Assembly (NCBI GenBank): GCA_026874595.1
Contig: CM049306.1
Coordinates: forward strand, 63,186,019 to 63,250,018
DNA: 64,000 bases
Source of the DNA: Sipunculus nudus
Lineage: Eukaryota; Annelida; Sipuncula; Golfingiida; Sipunculidae
Direction of reading: 5' to 3'
The translations under genes were made by a program, and so were the position numbers. Shown in pieces: positions 11,464 through 22,967 of the stretch (position 1 is its first letter; every line of letters begins with the position of its first letter). The notes below the pieces were generated by a model. The model was not told the origin of the DNA. It did not search any database and was given only the letters and a program-made list of their open reading frames with translations.

Positions 11464-14400
11464 TATTTTGCCCATTCTCAACGTGTTTACGGTTTCTAAG
11501 CCATTTTAGTCCTTGAAACGAGTGCCTGTGATTATGATCCAAAGTTATGAAAAACGTATGTTTACAAAACTCTATATATATATATAAATTCGACAGAATG
11601 ACACAATCGTATACACTGTGTGCTTTCTTCTCGTTTCCTGAATTTGAATGCTCTAATGATCATAACTAGTTTTATCAATTGTTGAAGTCTGGTTTCGCCT
11701 ACTGTATTTTTTCTGTCTCTTTTATATTAAAGACCGGCAGTCACACCAGTTTCTTTGCTGTGGTTTCGTATGTTTAGGGTGGAGGTGTTATATTTTTGTT
11801 AATTTTGTCTTTAATTATATAAAACGTTTTTGGACGGGTTTACTATGAAGTGATATTTTTAAGATTGAATAGCAAATTTGCCTTGTTGGGTTATCCCATA
11901 TGAAATTCAGGGAATAATCAGGTAAAGTCATTGAATTTTGCATTTTTTGGCTGCTGACAACCCTGATATTCTGCAAGCATTATATATGTGCTAAAAACAT
12001 AATTTGCACCATTAAAACCAGCCGTGAATGTTCAATCATAACTAAAGTTTCGTAAACAGCGGTACTGAGTCATGATAGTGATGCACACAGTGACCCCTAC
12101 CCAATGATTTCCTCCACACGGGTGATTATGTCACCATGACCACGTTTGTATATTACAGGTTTATTTACAGTGCCCTAACGACAACCAGTACAAAACGCAT
12201 GAATATATAGTATCATAGCCCCAACCATGGAATCAGTAAGCTGAGCGCCATGACCAATGGGCCATGTGTTACTTTTGGCTTACTGAATTTAAGACCTAAA
12301 CTTTATAGATTTGGCATGAGCCGGCGAAGGTTTTATTTAGCTCGCGATAATTAAGTAAAATGTATTCCCTTTCAAGACTTGGGAACTAGTTATTTTGATG
12401 TCTTTATGAATTATTCAATGGTAACTTTCTCGTTAGAACCGAGTGCTGTTCAACATGAAAGGACCTTCAGCCGTGCCGGGCGTCAGCAATAGAATCAAGG
12501 TTATTAAATTTATACGCTCAAATATAAGAAAAGGCTTTTTATTGGATTGTAGCAGAGAGAACCTAATGTTCATCCATTAACAAGCTTTTGAAGAAACCTA
12601 AAAAAAAAACACTATTGAAAAGGTGACAAAATTATGAAATACATCCCGAGAACCTTTCTATACGAAGCTAACTCGTCGATTTATTAATTGTCTCCTATCG
12701 CCTTTTTGAACACAATTTAATTCCGCATTTCATTAGCTTGATATCAGTGGCCTGAATACACTTTTTGATTCAACTGGTTTGTTAATCAAATGTCACACGG
12801 CAATAAACATGCATGGAATAATTGAATGCAAAGATTAAATGATACTGCCAGTGTTTGACAAATTAACCGCAAAAGAGTACTTTTATTTTTTCCTTATTTC
12901 TTGGTCCACCTTTAACTGATATTCAGTAATGCTGTCCCTCTTAATCCTGTTGGACAAAGTGAATCTTTCAATAATGAAGCTAAATTTTTCCATGTAAACA
13001 AAATAATGCTATAAGGCTGACAAAGGGAACATTTAATATGTCCCACTTTAAAAATTAAACCCTTAATCAATGCATCGTTAACTCCTATGATGATGAACAT
13101 TCAATATATTATAAAAGTCAGAAATAAGTTTAGTTGATAAAACACCTTGACTGCTAATTGAAAATTTCAAGTATGATGCTTACAGGACGAGTTCATAATT
13201 ATCCCTCATTTTCTTAAATGAGTGATATACGGGTCTAACTGAATGCGCAACACGCGGTCATGAGAAAATGCAAGACGGGCTAAAAACAGCGGGTTTATTG
13301 GAATTACTAATGATTTTCTGAATCAAAAGAAGCGAGAGAGATTATGATATTCAATAGCTGCTCCCGTCCGCTCGGTTACATCCAGTGAGAAGCATGCAAC
13401 ATGATCAAAGACGCTATTATTTGGCAAATACTTGACATTTCGTCCATCAAAGCCGTCTGATTTTTTATACACCATGTTAGAAAAGGAAATGATAGTAGAC
13501 GTAGATCGGTTCAGACACCATGTTAAACTTGTAAATCCGCCAAGGCAGAGCTCCCTTTGGCATGTCGCTTTGGATTAACCCGTTTTCTTCGACAACTTTC
13601 ATACCGAATCCTATGGTATATTTAGCAACTGATATATCTATGGCGTATTTTTACATAAGTATAAAGCTGGTGTCACACGGGATTCGAAACAAAGAAAAAT
13701 AATCATTGTATACAATGGAAAGAACGTTCTCCTCTTATTGAAAAAGTCGCCAAAGCCCGGTTAAATATATATTTTATGTTTTGGTAACTACATGGATTCT
13801 AAACCCATTTACCGATGATACTTACATTGCCATGTAAAATGCCGGTTTCGTCTGCAGGCCTGGGTATTATTCGCATTATTGTTACATTACAGTTATTAAC
13901 TCCTATACAGATTGACTTGATCTTTTCAAATGTCGCATTTTCACGTGGTGTATTGAAATATTGAATGACGAGTTTGAAGCATAAGCATTTATCATTAAGT
14001 GAAATTAGCGAGAGGACAATATGAACAGTGCGAGGGTAACCTCAGAATAAGAATCACACTACCCCCGTAGGTTATCTAAGGGGGTAACCTGAAATAGGGG
14101 TACCCTGAAATCGTGACACCAGAACAGGTCGAGGCCGTTGCCATTCATTAGTATATTCGAGAAATGGGTCACATTTTATCTTAAAAAATATTTTCTTGTG
14201 CTAACAGATACAGATTTGACTGGGAACCCGGTTTTATTCCGTATTTTTTTATAAGAATGTTGGCGACAATACGCCTCTAAGAGCTTTCTAGTTTATTGCT
14301 GATTTAAACCAGTAGACACTGTCACAGCTTACTCTCTCAGGCTGTTCCGATACTTTACTCAGTTACCATTCAAGTCTAACTTGTGCATCACCTGTTAAAA

Positions 14401-14573
14401 AGTAAGATACCTACAGTCCAATGAAACTGTGTATACTTTGTGAAAGAAGGAATTTTGACATTTAAATAGTTATATGTGTGCTTTCGTGGACCGAGGTAAT
14501 AACCAAGTGCCAATGTTACAGAAAACATTTAATTGACTACATAACTGATTTTTTATTGTGAATCATTCCTCAG
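11464..14573. other. Intergenic or intronic DNA without recognised features
   Basis: AT-rich DNA with short (TA) runs near 11573. The minus-strand frame at 12912-13100 has no support. A short inverted pattern at 14061-14105 (ACCCCCGTAGGTTA against TAAGGGGGTAACC) is imperfect. Nothing else was recognised. Confidence 0.5.
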
Positions 14574-14732
14574 AATCTAATTGAAAAAAAACGAAACAAA
14601 AGTAAATTGTATAATGACAATGGAGATATCTTAATGGTGCTCCAGAAGGGCACCCTCCACGAGGACTTTGACATAAACCACGGTCTAAGAAAAGCTAATT
14701 CCTTATGTTTTGTCAATGAAGAGGGCTCATGA
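14574..14732 (+). CDS. Candidate terminal exon, unknown product
   Basis: A pyrimidine-rich acceptor (ATCATTCCTCAG) leads into a 52-codon open frame ending in TGA at 14730-14732. An upstream in-frame stop just before the acceptor sets the 5' boundary. The peptide starts with a lysine-rich segment (IEKKRNKSKLY) and continues with an acidic and polar segment (KGTLHEDFDINHGLRKA). It has no recognised domain. An AATAAA occurs about 325 bases downstream. Whether it joins 10696-10838 cannot be decided, because the phases differ. Confidence 0.28.
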   Translation, partial: NLIEKKRNKSKLYNDNGDILMVLQKGTLHEDFDINHGLRKANSLCFVNEEGS

Positions 14733-15079
14733 TAATTAAGTTATTTCAAGATAAAAATGTTCCAGTAATATATAACTGTTTGTAACGAACTTTGTTTAAT
14801 TTTCTGATTAATATTAAATGCCACTTCTTTGTCTTGGTGTGTAGGATAACTAGAGGAAATTATAAATTGCCATGTTTTAAGTTTCAATCGGCATTTCCAC
14901 GGATGTCTTAACTATCACTCTAATTCGTTGAACAAAAACAAAAAAATTGATTGTTGAGAGAGTGAATATATATTAAAATTATGTACATTTACATTATGTT
15001 CTTATGTCAAAAAAAAATTTTTTTTAATAATTTAAACTGTATGCTTAATGATAACAATAAATTTGTAAATATATATATA

Positions 15080-15413
15080 TTTACAGTACACAATAGTTGA
15101 CAATACACAAAACCAGTTGACTTATATATTTACAACACACAACACTAGTTGACTTGTATATTTACAATACACAACACCAGTTGACTTATATATTTAAAAT
15201 ATACAACAACAGTTGACATATATTTACAATATACAACAACAGCTGACATATTTACAATACACAACAACAGTTGACTTATATATTTACGATATACATCAAG
15301 GTTTGACATATATTTACAATATACAACACCACTTGACTTATATATTTACAATATACAACAACAGTTGACTTATATTTACAATATACAACAACAGTTGTCA
15401 TATATTTACAATA
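15080..15413. repeat. 32-bp minisatellite, about 10 copies
   Basis: Units carry CAGTTGACTTATATATTTAC followed by AATACACAACAC. Starts at 15116, 15148 and 15180 show a 32-base period. Later units are shortened in the TATATA part. Confidence 0.9.
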
Positions 15414-15439
15414 GACATGAAATCTTCTTCCACAAAGAG

Positions 15440-15610
15440 GTGGGCGGGCACGCTCGAAAGACAGTACTCACAGTAACCTAGCAACGGATCAAAGATTGTT
15501 TCTATTACGTGGTCGTTTCTATATACGGTTTCTGAATGTCGTTTGAATGTTCACAAAACAGTGCCATAACAATACTATGGGCGGGGTGGGAGCAGTTTAC
15601 CGCCAGGAGA
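15440..15610. promoter_or_regulatory. Possible promoter-like patch with GC boxes and an X-box-like site
   Basis: Within 170 bases there are two GC-box-like strings (GTGGGCGGGCACGC and GGGCGGGGTGGG) and an RFX X-box-like motif (GTAACCTAGCAAC, 15473-15485). The surrounding DNA is otherwise AT-rich. No adjacent coding exon was identified, so this is a weak pattern call. Confidence 0.18.
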
Positions 15611-16533
15611 TGGTTAAGTGGCTAGTCTTGTTTCGCTTAGAATACTAAAATAACATCGATTTCAATTAGTCGAGCTCGGTTAATTAATGTTATTTGAATA
15701 CTGTTTTGTTTCTTGGAAAGAGGTCGTGTGTCTTGCCGTGTCATGCAATACCGGGCACTTTCATTTGAGTGATATGGCCTCGTTTTAATACTAATTCAAT
15801 GATAACTAATGCTGAACCAAGCTAATCTGTCTCTGAGAAGTCTAGTCGTAACCTTGACACAAACAGGAAACATGGGTGTTTTGATGTTTCGCTGGCACTC
15901 CAGTCAAATATGTTAATTTTCCACGAACCTTAATCCTATTGTTGGACTGAACTCGCGGTTAGGTTGACAAGAAATTATTAGAAAAAATATATCCTTAAGT
16001 ATGTCCATTTAATTAATTAACATGTTAAAAATGAGTGTTATGGGATACACTACCATTTTTTGGCCTAAATGACAGCTGCCTCATAACGCACAGCACTGGC
16101 TGACCTTTAGTAATTATAATGATTTATATCTTGCTTTATATTTGTAAAAACATCCTGAAACATCCATTATTATTTATAGCTCTGGCTCGTGAATAGATAA
16201 AATAATAACAGTGCAGGGAATGTTTTACATCCATAATCTTAATGTACAACCAATCGTTATATGATAATTCAGGTTTGAGCTCCAGGAGTTACAGATAATG
16301 AATGTGTAGCACAGAAAAAAGTCAGAACAGGCAGCAATAATCCCCCATTCTCTGACATTCATTACATATTTATTCCAATTATAATAATATCAGGAAAAAA
16401 AATGAATAATCATTTCTATATTGAAACCATTTGCTTTACACAAATGATCAGGATCAGTGGTTTTGAAAAGAAACAGCATAGGAATTCAGCTTCTTAGGAA
16501 TTACAGGTATAGTTATAAGATGGCCTATTATAA

Positions 16534-16534
<1 letters not shown>
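15611..16534. other. AT-rich DNA without recognised features
   Basis: No convincing ORF, repeat or RNA gene was seen in this stretch. Confidence 0.5.

Positions 16535-16582
<48 letters not shown>
16535..16582. repeat. (TA)n microsatellite
   Basis: About 48 bases of pure TA, 150 bases upstream of the LINE remnant. Confidence 0.97.
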
Positions 16583-16584
<2 letters not shown>

Positions 16585-16731
16585 GTACTATATATAGTTA
16601 GTTTGATTTTATAGTATTGTATAATATAGTACTGTTTCGTGAGTTCAGCTAATCAGCCTGTTCACTCTTCAGGTATCTAGTACATTATTACTGCTCCCCT
16701 ACATGGTAGTACACTTTCACTATGATGTATT

Positions 16732-17731
16732 GAATATCTGGGAATAATATTTTCTTCTACATTGTCGTGGAATCCTTGTCTGAAATTATTAACACTTCAA
16801 GCACAGAAGGGTCTGAATATGGTTAAAAAATGTGAATCTAAATGTGGTAAAATGTCTCCTGATATCACAATGAATATATTTGATAAAGTTGTAGCACCAG
16901 CATTATTATATGGATCTGAAATTTGGGGATTCTTATCAAGACCAATTATAGATAATTGCAATCAAGATTTTGTAAAGAAATTCTGGGTGTTAGCAGAAGC
17001 ACAGTTAATACAGGAGTTCTGCTTGAATGTGATAGATATCCTTTGCATTGTATGTACTTTAAGAGATGTCTAAAATATTGGTTAAAAATACTGAATATGG
17101 GAAATTCTAGATATCCTTTTATTTGTTATAATGCCTTAAAACGGTTAAATGAACTGGGTAAGCCGACATGGCCAGGCTATATTAAGCATTTATTGAATAG
17201 GTATGAATTTTGCCATGCATGGTTAGAACAGGGAGTTGGTGATGAAAAATGTTCATTGATATGTTTCTACAAAGAGTCAAGGATATCGGACAGCAAGAGA
17301 TGTTATCTGAAATAAAAGAAAAATCAAAACTCAGTATATATAGTGAAGTAAAATCAGGCATTGAACCAGAACGATACTTAAATAATATCCCATACATCTA
17401 TAGACAGGTTTTAACAAAATTTCGACTAAGTGACCATGATTTTGAGATTGAAGTAGGCAGAAGAAGTAATACTCCAGTAAACATGAGACTCTGTAAATTT
17501 TGTAAGAATGATGAAATTGAAGATGAGGGCCACATTCTTTTCAAGTGTTCCAGATATAAAGATTTAAGAAATAAATTTTTATCATTCACACAGAATTTTC
17601 CACAAAATAAATATGGGCTTATTCAGATTTTGAAAACACAGAATCACAGGATACAATATGATTTAGGTGTATATTTATTTCAGGTAAACAGAGTAAGACA
17701 GGAAAACATTTCAGAAAATAATATTCCATAA
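16732..17731 (+). pseudogene. Non-LTR retrotransposon (LINE) reverse transcriptase, C-terminal remnant, two frameshifts
   Basis: The open frame begins in the middle of a reverse transcriptase with EYLGI, the conserved YLG block near the end of the palm. KVVAPALLYGSEIWG follows, a signature of LINE reverse transcriptases. The reading frame then shifts at about 16950-16985 to a segment starting FCKEILGVSRST. It shifts again at about 17250-17280 to a third frame that ends with a TAA at 17729-17731. The last part carries LTKFRLSDHDFEIEVGRR and a CX2CX9HX4C knuckle (residues 82-100 of that frame). The YLG upstream part, the endonuclease and any ORF1 are missing, so this is a 5'-truncated, inactivated copy. 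The clade is not determined. Confidence 0.88.
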
Positions 17732-17975
17732 AGCAGTACCTTAATCATTAAATTCACTGAATACTGTAATTTTATGTATAATTGATAATTGTACACATAT
17801 ATATTTTCATTTGTGTATATCAGTGCTATTCTTTTCTACGACATATATATCTTTTAACATGACTTAACACATATATTGGCAGAAAGCGATGGCAAACTTG
17901 TGTATATTTATATGTAACTTAAGTTATTTGTACTTTGGGCCATGAGGCCTTTCTACAATAAACTTTGTTGTTGAA
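17732..17975 (+). mobile_element. 3' untranslated region and 3' end of the LINE remnant
   Basis: An AT-rich tail follows the LINE stop codon. It ends in GGGCCATGAGGCCTTTCTAC, then AATAAA (about 17957-17962) and CTTTGTTGTTGAA. A GCC/AGGCC stem-like string followed by a polyadenylation signal and a short TTG repeat is typical of LINE 3' ends in molluscs. A (TA)n tract begins about 30 bases later. Confidence 0.65.
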
Positions 17976-17997
17976 TGTTAACATGTATGACATTGGA

Positions 17998-18003
<6 letters not shown>

Positions 18004-18041
<38 letters not shown>
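18004..18041. repeat. (TA)n microsatellite
   Basis: About 38 bases of TA just beyond the LINE 3' end. Confidence 0.96.
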
Positions 18042-18042
<1 letters not shown>

Positions 18043-18096
18043 CAGGTGCCCTTTTTATTGTGTGCACAAGTCTTACATATGTCTTTTTTTTCATTG

Positions 18097-18713
18097 TGTG
18101 ACACGGGCGTACCTCGTGTTGTAGCGGCCTCGCCTGGCCGGGTGTTGCAGTCTCAGTTTAATCCGTACTGGTTGAAATCTCGCGGGGTGTAACAGCTCGC
18201 TGCCGTGCCTGTCTCGAATGTTCGCGTCTGTGCACGTGTGTTGTTCTTTTCGATTGTTCGTGAAAGGGAATTTTCTAGAGTTTTCGGATGAAAGGTTACA
18301 AATAGGGGCTGTGTTTTAGAGCCGGGAGAGAGGTGAGAGAATATTCCAGCGGACACAGACGTGTGTAAGTCAGTTTGCGGGACCTATTCCGATAAATGCG
18401 GCAATTTTAGATTTTCTTCAGATTTTCTTCTGAATTTGTTACAAATCTTTTTGGTCTTCAGTTTACTTTCGGGATTGTTACAAGAGCTTTACATTGGACT
18501 GTTATTCTCCGAGAGAATTTGTGTGAACTGTTCGTCCGGCTTATACATTTTAAAGGACTTATCGCTACTTTGTTTTTTTTTTTTTTTGTTTTTTTTTTTG
18601 GTACTTTGTTTATTTTACTGTGTGATTGTATTGATTTGTTGTTATACTGCTGTTATACTGTGTAATTGTATTGATTTAGTGTATTGTAATGTTAGGGTTG
18701 TTTTAAGTATAAA
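18097..18713 (+). mobile_element. Possible solo LTR or other unclassified GC-elevated repeat
   Basis: A segment starting TGTGACACGGGCGTACCTCG and ending near TTTAAGTATAAACA has GC-rich first half, T-rich second half (poly(T) at about 18568-18583), and terminal TG...CA. This is the general shape of a retroviral-like LTR. No matching second LTR, primer binding site or 5-bp target duplication was seen, so it may be a solo LTR or something else. The 119-codon frame across the T-run is not credible as a protein. Confidence 0.25.
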
Positions 18714-19600
18714 CAAGTGACCCATGGGCCATGACGCTCAGCTGACTGGGAAGAGCTTCGCAAAAGGAAATTTTATCATCTGAATGGCAGTATATACCCA
18801 TTCAACTGAAGCATCAAACAGATTAACCAACAGGCAAAGATTGTGTCTGTATTTATATATCTCAAAAATAGAGAAAAAATGCGTAAACTTTAAAAAAAAT
18901 ACAGGTGGCTCCACCAGTCTGCAGAAACTAATAAAAACACTTAATGGTCAATATCCATGCAAAGAATCATGGTAATCTCTGCATTAGTTGTTCAGATACT
19001 TCAGCTTTTGTATCGAATTTTCCATTATTCCGAGGGATGCATTGGAGTCCTATAGCTTGAAGGATATGGGTAATAGAGACCTAATTTCAGGTTTCCACTG
19101 ACACTTTCCATGGGCCTCCTTGCATGACAAGAATGAAGATTCTAGGTCCAGTTGTTACAATTTGTACCCTGTTGACAGATAACCACATATTTAAAGGCCT
19201 CAAAAATAGAGAAAAAAATCGTAAAAATTTGAAAAAAAAAGAGGTGGCGCACGCTGTCTGCAGAAACTGATGGGACACCTCATGATCAATATGTATGCCA
19301 AAAAGCATGACCATCAGTGTTGTAGTTATTGAGATACTGCAGTTTTTGTATCAAATTTTTCATTATTCTGGGGGGTAATTTGGAGCCATACAGCTTAAAG
19401 GATATGGGTAACAGAGACCTTATTTCAGGTTTCCATGGAGACTTTTCATAGGTCTTTCACTGTGTCAAGAATGAAGATTCTAGGTCCAGTCTTTATGATT
19501 TGTGCCCTGCTAACAGATGTTCACATATTTAAAGTTCTCTAAAATAGAGAAAACAATTCGTAAAAAAACCCAAAAAAAACACTGACTTCTTCATTCATTC
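18714..19600 (+). repeat. Dispersed repeat block with about 320-340-bp internal units (GGTGGCGCCACC family), copy A
   Basis: The block starts near AGTGACCCATGGGCCATGAC. It then shows two units, each carrying AAAAATAGAGAAAAAA, a GGTGGC core (18904 and 19243), GTCTGCAGAAACT, GATACT(T/G)CAG and TTTCAGGTTTCCA. The two cores are about 339 bases apart. The same modules in the same order occur at 47580-48615. No coding capacity is seen, and the minus-strand frame at 19087-19314 lies inside the repeat. Confidence 0.75.
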
Positions 19601-19707
19601 CCCTAGACATTACACGCTGTCTAGTGTTACAGAATCTGATTTTTTTTTTCTCCATAACAAAATTTATGGTAATCACGCAGACGTGATATGTTGATATTTG
19701 GTTCCGT

Positions 19708-19711
<4 letters not shown>

Positions 19712-19771
<60 letters not shown>
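19712..19771. repeat. (TA)n microsatellite
   Basis: About 60 bases of pure TA. Confidence 0.97.
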
Positions 19772-19773
<2 letters not shown>

Positions 19774-20131
19774 CGAGTGTGAATCTTTCACCCGGGCGAG
19801 AAAACAGTTTGTGCCAGAAAAAAAAGGCCATTTCATTTAATTTGAATGCAATGTGAAAACAATTATTGTTTCCTCTGTGAAGTGAATTTTAAATGCTTGC
19901 TAAGAAAAAAAAAAGATTTAGCCCCGCAATCATTTTGAATATCAAATATCAATTACAATACATTACTTTTTAATTTTCCATTCCTAATTCATTGATAATA
20001 TCTATATTATATAAATATTATGAATGTAAATAAATGACAGAGCCTCGACATTAGGTTAGATGTTTTTATTATAATGCGAGTTTATACTTTATACCTATGT
20101 AAACACTACCATAGCCTGGTTCTGATTTATC

Positions 20132-20275
20132 GATCAAAGAGAATCTGTTAAAACTCCTCGCAACCACTGGCTGTCAGCGGTCATTAGTTGGTGACTGTTC
20201 GAACTCCCCCAGTCACCAACTAATGACCGCTGACAGCCAGTGGTTGCGAGGAGTTTTAACAGATTCTCTTTGATC
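20132..20275. repeat. Perfect inverted repeat: 65-bp arms, 14-bp loop
   Basis: Bases 20132-20196 are the exact reverse complement of 20211-20275. I compared every base and found no mismatch. The 14-base spacer contains GTTCGAAC, itself a palindrome, followed by TCCCCC. The outer ends are GATC...GATC. Such a perfect foldback could be a very young inverted duplication or foldback element, a source of hairpin RNA, or an artefact of cloning or assembly. No coding frame is implied. Confidence 0.97.
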
Positions 20276-21664
20276 AGCTGTTTGATTTTGGACTTTCTGG
20301 TCCGTTGGTTGATTTGTATGTTTAGTATCTGACTAATAAATGCATGGCTGATTCTTGACTCTTGCTTAAATTGACAATGGACAGTTTAATCAGTTCCTGG
20401 GGAATGGTGGCACCACTTTTTTTCATGTTTACACATTTTTACTCTATTTATGTAATCCGTCAAATGACAACGGTCGTATCAGTTTCTTAGAAGTGGTATC
20501 TTTCAGTTTCCTGAAACTTTGTATGCTTAATTGATAATGACTAGTTTTGTTTGATGATAATGACCTTGGCGCAACCTGTATTATTTTTGTGTTTTCATAC
20601 ATTTTACCTGTGTTTTGGAGACTGTCTGATTACGGGAATGGTGTCGTCAGGGTAATAATTGTTTTTTCGAATGCTGAACTAAAATTTCGATTTTCTGAAT
20701 GGTTAATGTTTAATATTGATCATTTTGCATCTTTTTGACAATATACATTCAAAGTTACTTAGACAAGTAACAGTAACGAAAAACAATATGTATATATGTA
20801 TAGATAACCCGAGAAATTAGAAGAAATCCCGCTGCAAGGAAATCGTTTTTTTAGATAAAATTCCTAATATATTAAACATGTGCACTTCACTGGATACGTA
20901 GATATATGGCACGGTGTAAAGAATGCAGTTGGTGGCCTGTGAGGTGTGCCTCTCCATAACGGTATTCATGAGGTTTCAACTCTCCTTGGAAATGGGCTTA
21001 GTGACCTCGGCATGACCCGTGAATACCTAATCAATACCTCAAGAGGACTGGTTAATTGACCTCCGTTTGCCCTGTCGCCTTCGGTGACTTTCCTTTATAT
21101 ATAAGTTTATTAGAACATCAAATTTTGGCTTCTTGCACTTGGCTTCTAATACACCTGTGTTTGTCACAGACCCCCCTCGGCTTCCGGTGCCACTCCTTCA
21201 GAGACCTGTCGTTGGCCGCCATATTGATCAGGGGTCAGCCAGTGACAGCATCCTGAACTATCACACTTGTGACTATGATCGCTCAGTCCATCAGATAACG
21301 TACAAAAGTTTACTTACTGATCCTGCATACAATGACACTCATTTAAATTAACATTTCCTGTTTCGATTCCAACTCCTTATACAAGTGTCACGGTACTGAC
21401 AACAAACATGGAACAGTTGGTAAGTGTCACTTGTTAGGCTTGTAAGTTCATGTTAAATTTGTGAGTGACGGGTAGTCTAAATGTATGTGTAATGAGACTG
21501 CTAACCCTGCAGAGTAATCCTAATATAGACAACAACATGGGACAGTTAAAACACGCAGCTGTTCTACTCACAGAAATGTGGGAAGGCAGAGAAATCCTGC
21601 TGTTAAAACTGTAAGAAATCAGTGTTGCTAAACTGTTAGAATTGGTGGAGTATACGAAGCTGCA

Positions 21665-22001
21665 AGGCCAAAATAAAAAAAAGGTATGGTTCTCAGGCAC
21701 TTTTTTCATAAATCAATGCGGGCGGGCGCTTTTTTTATTTTAAATTTTTTGGTATGTTTCGATAAAAATGTAAAATGATAAGGAAAAAGCATGGAAATAA
21801 TAGTTTTAATAGCTAAATAAGTAAAAGCACTACAAAACAAAAGAAATTGTATGGTTTTAACTTCTTGAAAGAAATGTCGGAGCGGCAGCAGCTCAAAAAT
21901 TGGAAAGTTTTTATTGAAAATCAAAATAAAAATTTTTGATGCGGGGGTTTAAAATTGATGCGGGCGGTGCCTGAGAACCATACCTTTAATTTTTTTGGCC
22001 T
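21665..22001. mobile_element. MITE with about 35-bp terminal inverted repeats (AGGCCAAAA ends)
   Basis: The left end AGGCCAAAATAAAAAAAAGG plus TATGGTTCTCAGGCAC is matched by the reverse complement of the right end (GTGCCTGAGAACCATACCTT then TTTGGCCT), with only small A-run differences. GATGCGGGCG-type strings lie just inside both ends. The element is about 337 bases and AT-rich, with no transposase. No clear target-site duplication is visible, so the superfamily is open. Confidence 0.75.
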
Positions 22002-22292
22002 AATAGTTGTATAGAACTGACTGAAGGCTGAGTATTTATTTTTGTTATAAAAATTCAACCAGATAAATCAACTATACGGATAACTTAAATAAAAAAAATA
22101 AAAGAAATAATTATTATTGACCAGACATAAAATATATAGAAGAACATATTCTAAATTATTTAGGTATGCTTTGACATCCTCTCAGGACGTGTGTTTGTTT
22201 TTAAACTCCTGAAATCACGATTAATAAATTGTAATTACAAAATCCTAGTGTCAAACTTGGTTTTTTTTGCATTCGACTTTAGTTCCTCTATA

Positions 22293-22839
22293 AAGCCTCG
22301 GTCACAACCGGGATACGGTCGCCGTATGGCGAGTGTTTTGGGCCATTCCGTGCGGTAGATGCACGGCAATCGTGCGTTTTTCAAAGGCCGCTAACTGACA
22401 TTAGCGCAAGCGCTTAAGTTGATGCGGCGGCCGTGCGTCAGGCAGCCACCCACGGGCTCCGTACGGGCACCGTACAGTAGACGTATGGATGTCGTAGGAT
22501 GCCCGTGCGATTTTTAACGCCTACTCGGCTACCCGAGAGACGTACGGTGTACCTGCAGCTGTCGTAAGGGGTCTTTACGGCTTCCGCAAGGTTAGCTTGC
22601 GGCGTACGCGGGGTTAGTTACTTTACCGTGCGACGGCCGTGAGAATGAGGGAGACAACGTGCCGCCCCCGCACGTCGGCCGCATAAGTATTCCTACGGTT
22701 TCAAAAACCGAACGGTGATCTACGGTGTGCGGTGGCCCCAGCGGGTTGTGACCGAGGCTTAAGTATTCATGCGGTCCCCAAAACCGCACGGTACTCCATG
22801 TTTTTTTGCGGTGACCGCAGCGGGTTGTGACCGAGGCTT
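22293..22839. mobile_element. GC-rich MITE with 17-bp inverted ends and a duplicated right terminus
   Basis: The left end AAGCCTCGGTCACAACC (22293-22309) is inverted exactly at the right as GGTTGTGACCGAGGCTT (22744-22760). The last about 78 bases of the element (22684-22760), starting AAGTATTC and ending in the same terminus, are repeated with divergence at 22761-22839, so the right end is present twice in tandem. The interior is strikingly GC-rich and full of short CGTACGG/GCCGT permutations, unlike the AT-rich host DNA. No ORF of note. Confidence 0.8.
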
Positions 22840-22967
22840 AAGACAGTGCTCCGTATTCAGCATAGACCAGACCGCAAACGGCCATGCCACATGAAACTGG
22901 ACTACATTGCATGGAATAAAGCCAGTTAATACTTTTATATACCTGTTTTGATTCGTGTAGGCGGGTA

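Noticed and set aside
14061-14105. Short imperfect inverted repeat around GGGGGTAACC
   Set aside because: Pairing is broken and the context shows no element ends.
18361-18720. 119-codon plus frame rich in Phe, Leu and Cys
   Set aside because: It runs through a poly(T) tract, which gives the Phe-rich stretch. Not credible as a gene.
20132-20275. tRNA or microRNA precursor reading of the hairpin
   Set aside because: The loop GTTCGAAC resembles a tRNA B-box, but there is no A-box or cloverleaf. Arms with perfect 65-base pairing are unlike animal microRNA precursors. It stays an inverted repeat.
20547-20738. 63-codon plus frame
   Set aside because: It starts at a non-ATG codon, and another frame is open over the same bases. 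No splice pair or motif.
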